The position numbers were made by a program, and so were the translations under genes. From Odoribacteraceae bacterium (lineage in GTDB: Bacteria; Bacteroidota; Bacteroidia; Bacteroidales; Marinifilaceae): DNA of 7,986 nt. The first letter of the stretch is position 1. Every line of letters starts with the position of its first letter. Below the pieces are notes generated by a model. The model was given only the letters and a program-made list of their open reading frames with translations, did no database searches and had not been told where the DNA came from. The stretch spans positions 1 to 7,986 of the forward strand of contig JAIRXZ010000082.1 in NCBI GenBank assembly GCA_031267995.1, read 5' to 3'. Shown here piece by piece: positions 6,716 to 7,986 of this stretch.

Positions 6716-7252
6716 ATGATGAAAAAGCTATCTTTAATTACCTGCGTGCTCGTCGCCCTGACCGCGACGGTACACGCGCAAGAAACGTTTGCCAAACGTG
6801 ATATTATCGGCCATGTCGGCATCGGCATTGGCGGCAACATCAGCGGATCGGGCTACAAGATCGCCTTCCCGCCGCTTCTTATCTCCGGGGAATATGGGGT
6901 CATGGAAGGCCTCATTAACGGCAAGGGCGCCATCGGTGTTGGCGGGTATCTCGCCTACGCTTCAGACAAATACACCGGAACCGACATCAAACAATCCCAC
7001 GTCATCTTCGGTGCCCGCGGCCTGTTTCACTACCAGTTCGTGGACAAGCTGGACACCTACGCCGGCCTCATGCTGGGGTACGAGAGTGTCTCCGTCAGCA
7101 ACAACCAAAGCCATTTCCCAGTTACTGGTTCGGACTTCCTCCCCGGCCTCTTCATCGGTGGCCGCTACTACTTTACCGATCGCCTCGCCGCCTTCACCGA
7201 ATTGGGCTACGGTATCGCCTTCCTCCAACTTGGCCTCGCCGTCAGATTCTAG
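6716..7252 (+). CDS. Small outer-membrane beta-barrel protein
   Basis: A 178-residue exported protein. The signal peptide MMKKLSLITCVLVALTATVHA is probably cut after residue 21 (VHA-QE). The mature part alternates hydrophobic and polar residues, with many glycines and aromatics. Repeated strand-like segments include HVGIGIGGNI, AIGVGGYLAYAS, VIFGARGLFHYQF, TYAGLMLGYESVSV, GLFIGGRYYF and AFTELGYGIAFLQLGLAVRF. It ends in phenylalanine, as outer-membrane barrels recognised by BamA usually do. Size suggests about eight strands of the OmpA/OmpW-like porin-family type common in Bacteroidota. ATG codons at 6716 and 6719 are both possible starts. It follows the S41 protease by 23 nt without its own promoter match and is closed by a strong terminator. 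No specific ligand or function can be assigned. Confidence 0.82.
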   Translation: MMKKLSLITCVLVALTATVHAQETFAKRDIIGHVGIGIGGNISGSGYKIAFPPLLISGEYGVMEGLINGKGAIGVGGYLAYASDKYTGTDIKQSHVIFGARGLFHYQFVDKLDTYAGLMLGYESVSVSNNQSHFPVTGSDFLPGLFIGGRYYFTDRLAAFTELGYGIAFLQLGLAVRF

Positions 7253-7280
7253 GAACACAACCATCTTCTTCGCGCGTGAC

Positions 7281-7320
7281 AAGGCCGTCACGGGGAAAAT
7301 CTCCCCGGACGGCCTTTTTT
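7281..7320 (+). terminator. Intrinsic terminator after the barrel gene
   Basis: The arm AAGGCCGTC (7281-7289) pairs with GACGGCCTT (7308-7316), and CGGGGA (7291-7296) pairs with TCCCCG (7302-7307). One bulged A lies at 7290 and the loop is 5 nt. A T-run at 7315-7320 follows directly. The 15-bp stem starts 28 nt after the stop of the barrel gene, so it ends the protease-barrel transcription unit. Confidence 0.93.
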
Positions 7321-7367
7321 CATGCCCCGTTCCCGGTGTTCCCGCGCCGATCGCCCCCTCCCCGGCC

Positions 7368-7694
7368 GTCGGAAGATCGTCGAGGACGCCGGACAGTCTG
7401 CCGCCAGCCGTCGGCAAGGTTTCGGGAATCCCGATAGTCTGCCGTCAGCCGTTGGCAAGGTTTCGGGAATCCCGACAGTCTGCCGCTGGTCGTCGGCAAG
7501 GTTTCGGGAATCCCGACAGCCTGCCGCCGGTCGTCGGCAGGGTTTCGAGGACGCCGGACGACCTGCCGCCGGTCGTCGGAAAAACCATCGGTCGCCCCGA
7601 CGATCTGCCGCCGGTTGGCGGAAAAACCGTCGGTCGCCCCGACGATCTGCCGTTGGTCGTCGGCAAGCCTTCGGGTGCCCCGATTTTCCTGCAC
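7368..7694. repeat. GC-rich tandem array, about 8 units of 41-42 bp
   Basis: Unit boundaries, set at the recurring GTCGG, are 7368-7409, 7410-7450, 7451-7491, 7492-7532, 7533-7574, 7575-7616, 7617-7658 and a partial 7659-7694. Every full unit ends in CTGCCG followed by a variable 6-8 nt. Internal variants fall in families: units 1 and 5 carry GAGGACGCCGGAC, units 2-4 carry TTTCGGGAATCCCGA, and units 6 and 7 carry CGGTCGCCCCGACGA. Short dyads recur: TCGGGA-A-TCCCGA inside units 2-4, and CTGCCG facing CGGCAG across unit junctions (7 bp at the unit 4/5 junction, 7520-7526 with 7535-7541). The 41-bp units break any reading frame, so the open frames across it are not taken as genes. No coding or RNA function is recognised. 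Confidence 0.85.
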
Positions 7695-7773
7695 GCCGCG
7701 CCAGGTAATGGTTTCGACACTCCCGCGGCGCTCCTCGCGCCCCCCGTTTCTCTCGCTTTTACCCCGAAAACGT
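7695..7773. other. Unassigned spacer between the two arrays
   Basis: About 80 bases of GC-rich sequence joining the two repeat arrays. I see no gene, promoter match, hairpin or copy of either repeat in it. Together with 7321-7367, also featureless, it is the only non-repeat sequence after the terminator. Confidence 0.6.
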
Positions 7774-7811
7774 CATCTCCTACAGCTGTAAAGTTCCGCC
7801 CTACAGCTGTA
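7774..7811 (+). repeat. Left arm of a perfect 38-bp inverted repeat
   Basis: Made of CATCTCC, TACAGCTGTA, AAGTTCCGCCC and TACAGCTGTA. It is the exact reverse complement of 7949-7986. It contains the only spacer in the array with reversed polarity. Confidence 0.93.
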
Positions 7812-7948
7812 GGGATGAAAATTACAGCTGTAGGGTTGAAATTTACAGCTGTAGGGCTGAAAATTACAGCTGTAGGGCTAAACTTTACAGCTGTAGGGCT
7901 GAAAATTACAGCTGTAGGGCTGGATTTTACAGCTGTAGGGCTGAAAAT

Positions 7949-7986
7949 TACAGCTGTAGGGCGGAACTTTACAGCTGTAGGAGATG
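7949..7986 (-). repeat. Right arm of the 38-bp inverted repeat, at the window edge
   Basis: Made of TACAGCTGTA, GGGCGGAACTT, TACAGCTGTA and GGAGATG; it matches the left arm over all 38 bases up to the last base of the window. The true length of the inverted repeat is therefore unknown and could be greater. Confidence 0.93.

Larger units (their letters stand above)
7774..7986. repeat. Ten TACAGCTGTA palindromes at exact 21-bp spacing
   Basis: The 10-bp palindrome TACAGCTGTA starts at 7781, 7802, 7823, 7844, 7865, 7886, 7907, 7928, 7949 and 7970, each exactly 21 bp from the last and all identical. The nine 11-bp spacers are AAGTTCCGCCC, then GGGATGAAAAT, GGGTTGAAATT, GGGCTGAAAAT, GGGCTAAACTT, GGGCTGAAAAT, GGGCTGGATTT, GGGCTGAAAAT and GGGCGGAACTT. 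The cores are invariant while spacers drift, so the palindrome is what is conserved. Spacing of 21 bp is two turns of B-DNA, placing all cores on one helix face. This looks like an array of sites for a dimeric DNA-binding protein or an iteron-like structure. No host gene is in the window, and the array reaches the right edge and may continue. Confidence 0.95.

Noticed and set aside
5712..6716. 334-codon minus-strand open frame antisense to the S41 protease
   Set aside because: The catalytic motifs of the protease lie on the plus strand; the antisense frame is Val/Gly/Glu-rich low-complexity sequence without a promoter.
7368..7694. Integron attC cassette array
   Set aside because: Units are too short, no GTTRRRY/RYYYAAC core sites are seen, and no cassette genes or integrase are present.
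7320..7720. Overlapping open frames on both strands across the GC-rich array, up to 128 codons
   Set aside because: They exist because the repeat lacks stop codons. Several units are 41 bp and shift frame, and the products are Arg/Gly/Pro low-complexity repeats with no start signal.
7368..7986. CRISPR array
   Set aside because: The palindrome cores are only 10 bp with 11-bp similar spacers, and the other array has no unique spacers. No cas genes are in the window.
7774..7986. LexA or SOS operator cluster (CTGT/ACAG half-sites)
   Set aside because: The half-sites within a core abut without the 8-bp gap, and between cores the gap is 13 bp, so the spacing does not fit known LexA boxes.
7774..7986. 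Plasmid-type replication origin with iterons
   Set aside because: The 21-bp period resembles iterons, but flanking genes are chromosomal housekeeping and no rep gene, DnaA box or AT-rich unwinding region is seen; kept only as an analogy.

Overview
The window looks like chromosomal DNA from a GC-rich member of the Bacteroidota, probably the order Bacteroidales. Three things point there. The gene pair DoxX-like/DUF1599 sits beside tpiA and divergent from folP, as I recall it from Bacteroides-type genomes. Two intergenic sites match the Bacteroidota -7 promoter box TAnnTTTG. Start codons mostly lack strong Shine-Dalgarno sequences. The genus cannot be fixed from the sequence alone; the high GC content argues against Bacteroides itself and would suit a GC-rich Tannerellaceae-like or Alistipes-like genome.

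Layout. Positions 1-2675 hold a compact minus-strand operon, read in the order DUF1599 protein, DoxX/MauE-like membrane protein with a thioredoxin-like domain, and triosephosphate isomerase (tpiA, running off the left edge). Gaps between these genes are 2 and 10 nt. Positions 2676-2787 are a short divergent control region. Positions 2788-5002 hold a plus-strand cluster: dihydropteroate synthase (folP), endonuclease IV (nfo) and a YfcE/MJ0936-type metallophosphoesterase. A fresh promoter at about 5046 drives an S41 C-terminal processing protease and a small outer-membrane beta-barrel protein. This unit closes with a textbook intrinsic terminator at 7281-7320.

The remaining 666 bases (7321-7986) hold no convincing gene and consist mostly of two different tandem repeat arrays. 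The first (7368-7694) has about eight diverged GC-rich units of 41-42 bp rich in small dyads. The second (7774-7986) is the most striking object in the window. It has ten identical copies of the 10-bp palindrome TACAGCTGTA spaced exactly 21 bp apart, with 11-bp spacers that share one polarity except for the first, which is flipped. The outermost 38 bp on the left are a perfect inverted repeat of the last 38 bp of the window.

Functionally the genes are mostly housekeeping: glycolysis (tpiA), folate synthesis (folP), base-excision repair (nfo), and envelope proteolysis plus an envelope barrel (S41 protease and OMP). The DUF1599 protein and the DoxX-thioredoxin protein are the poorly understood conserved genes. 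The palindrome array is the best candidate for an undescribed element; its exact helical phasing suggests a protein-bound DNA structure rather than a transcript.
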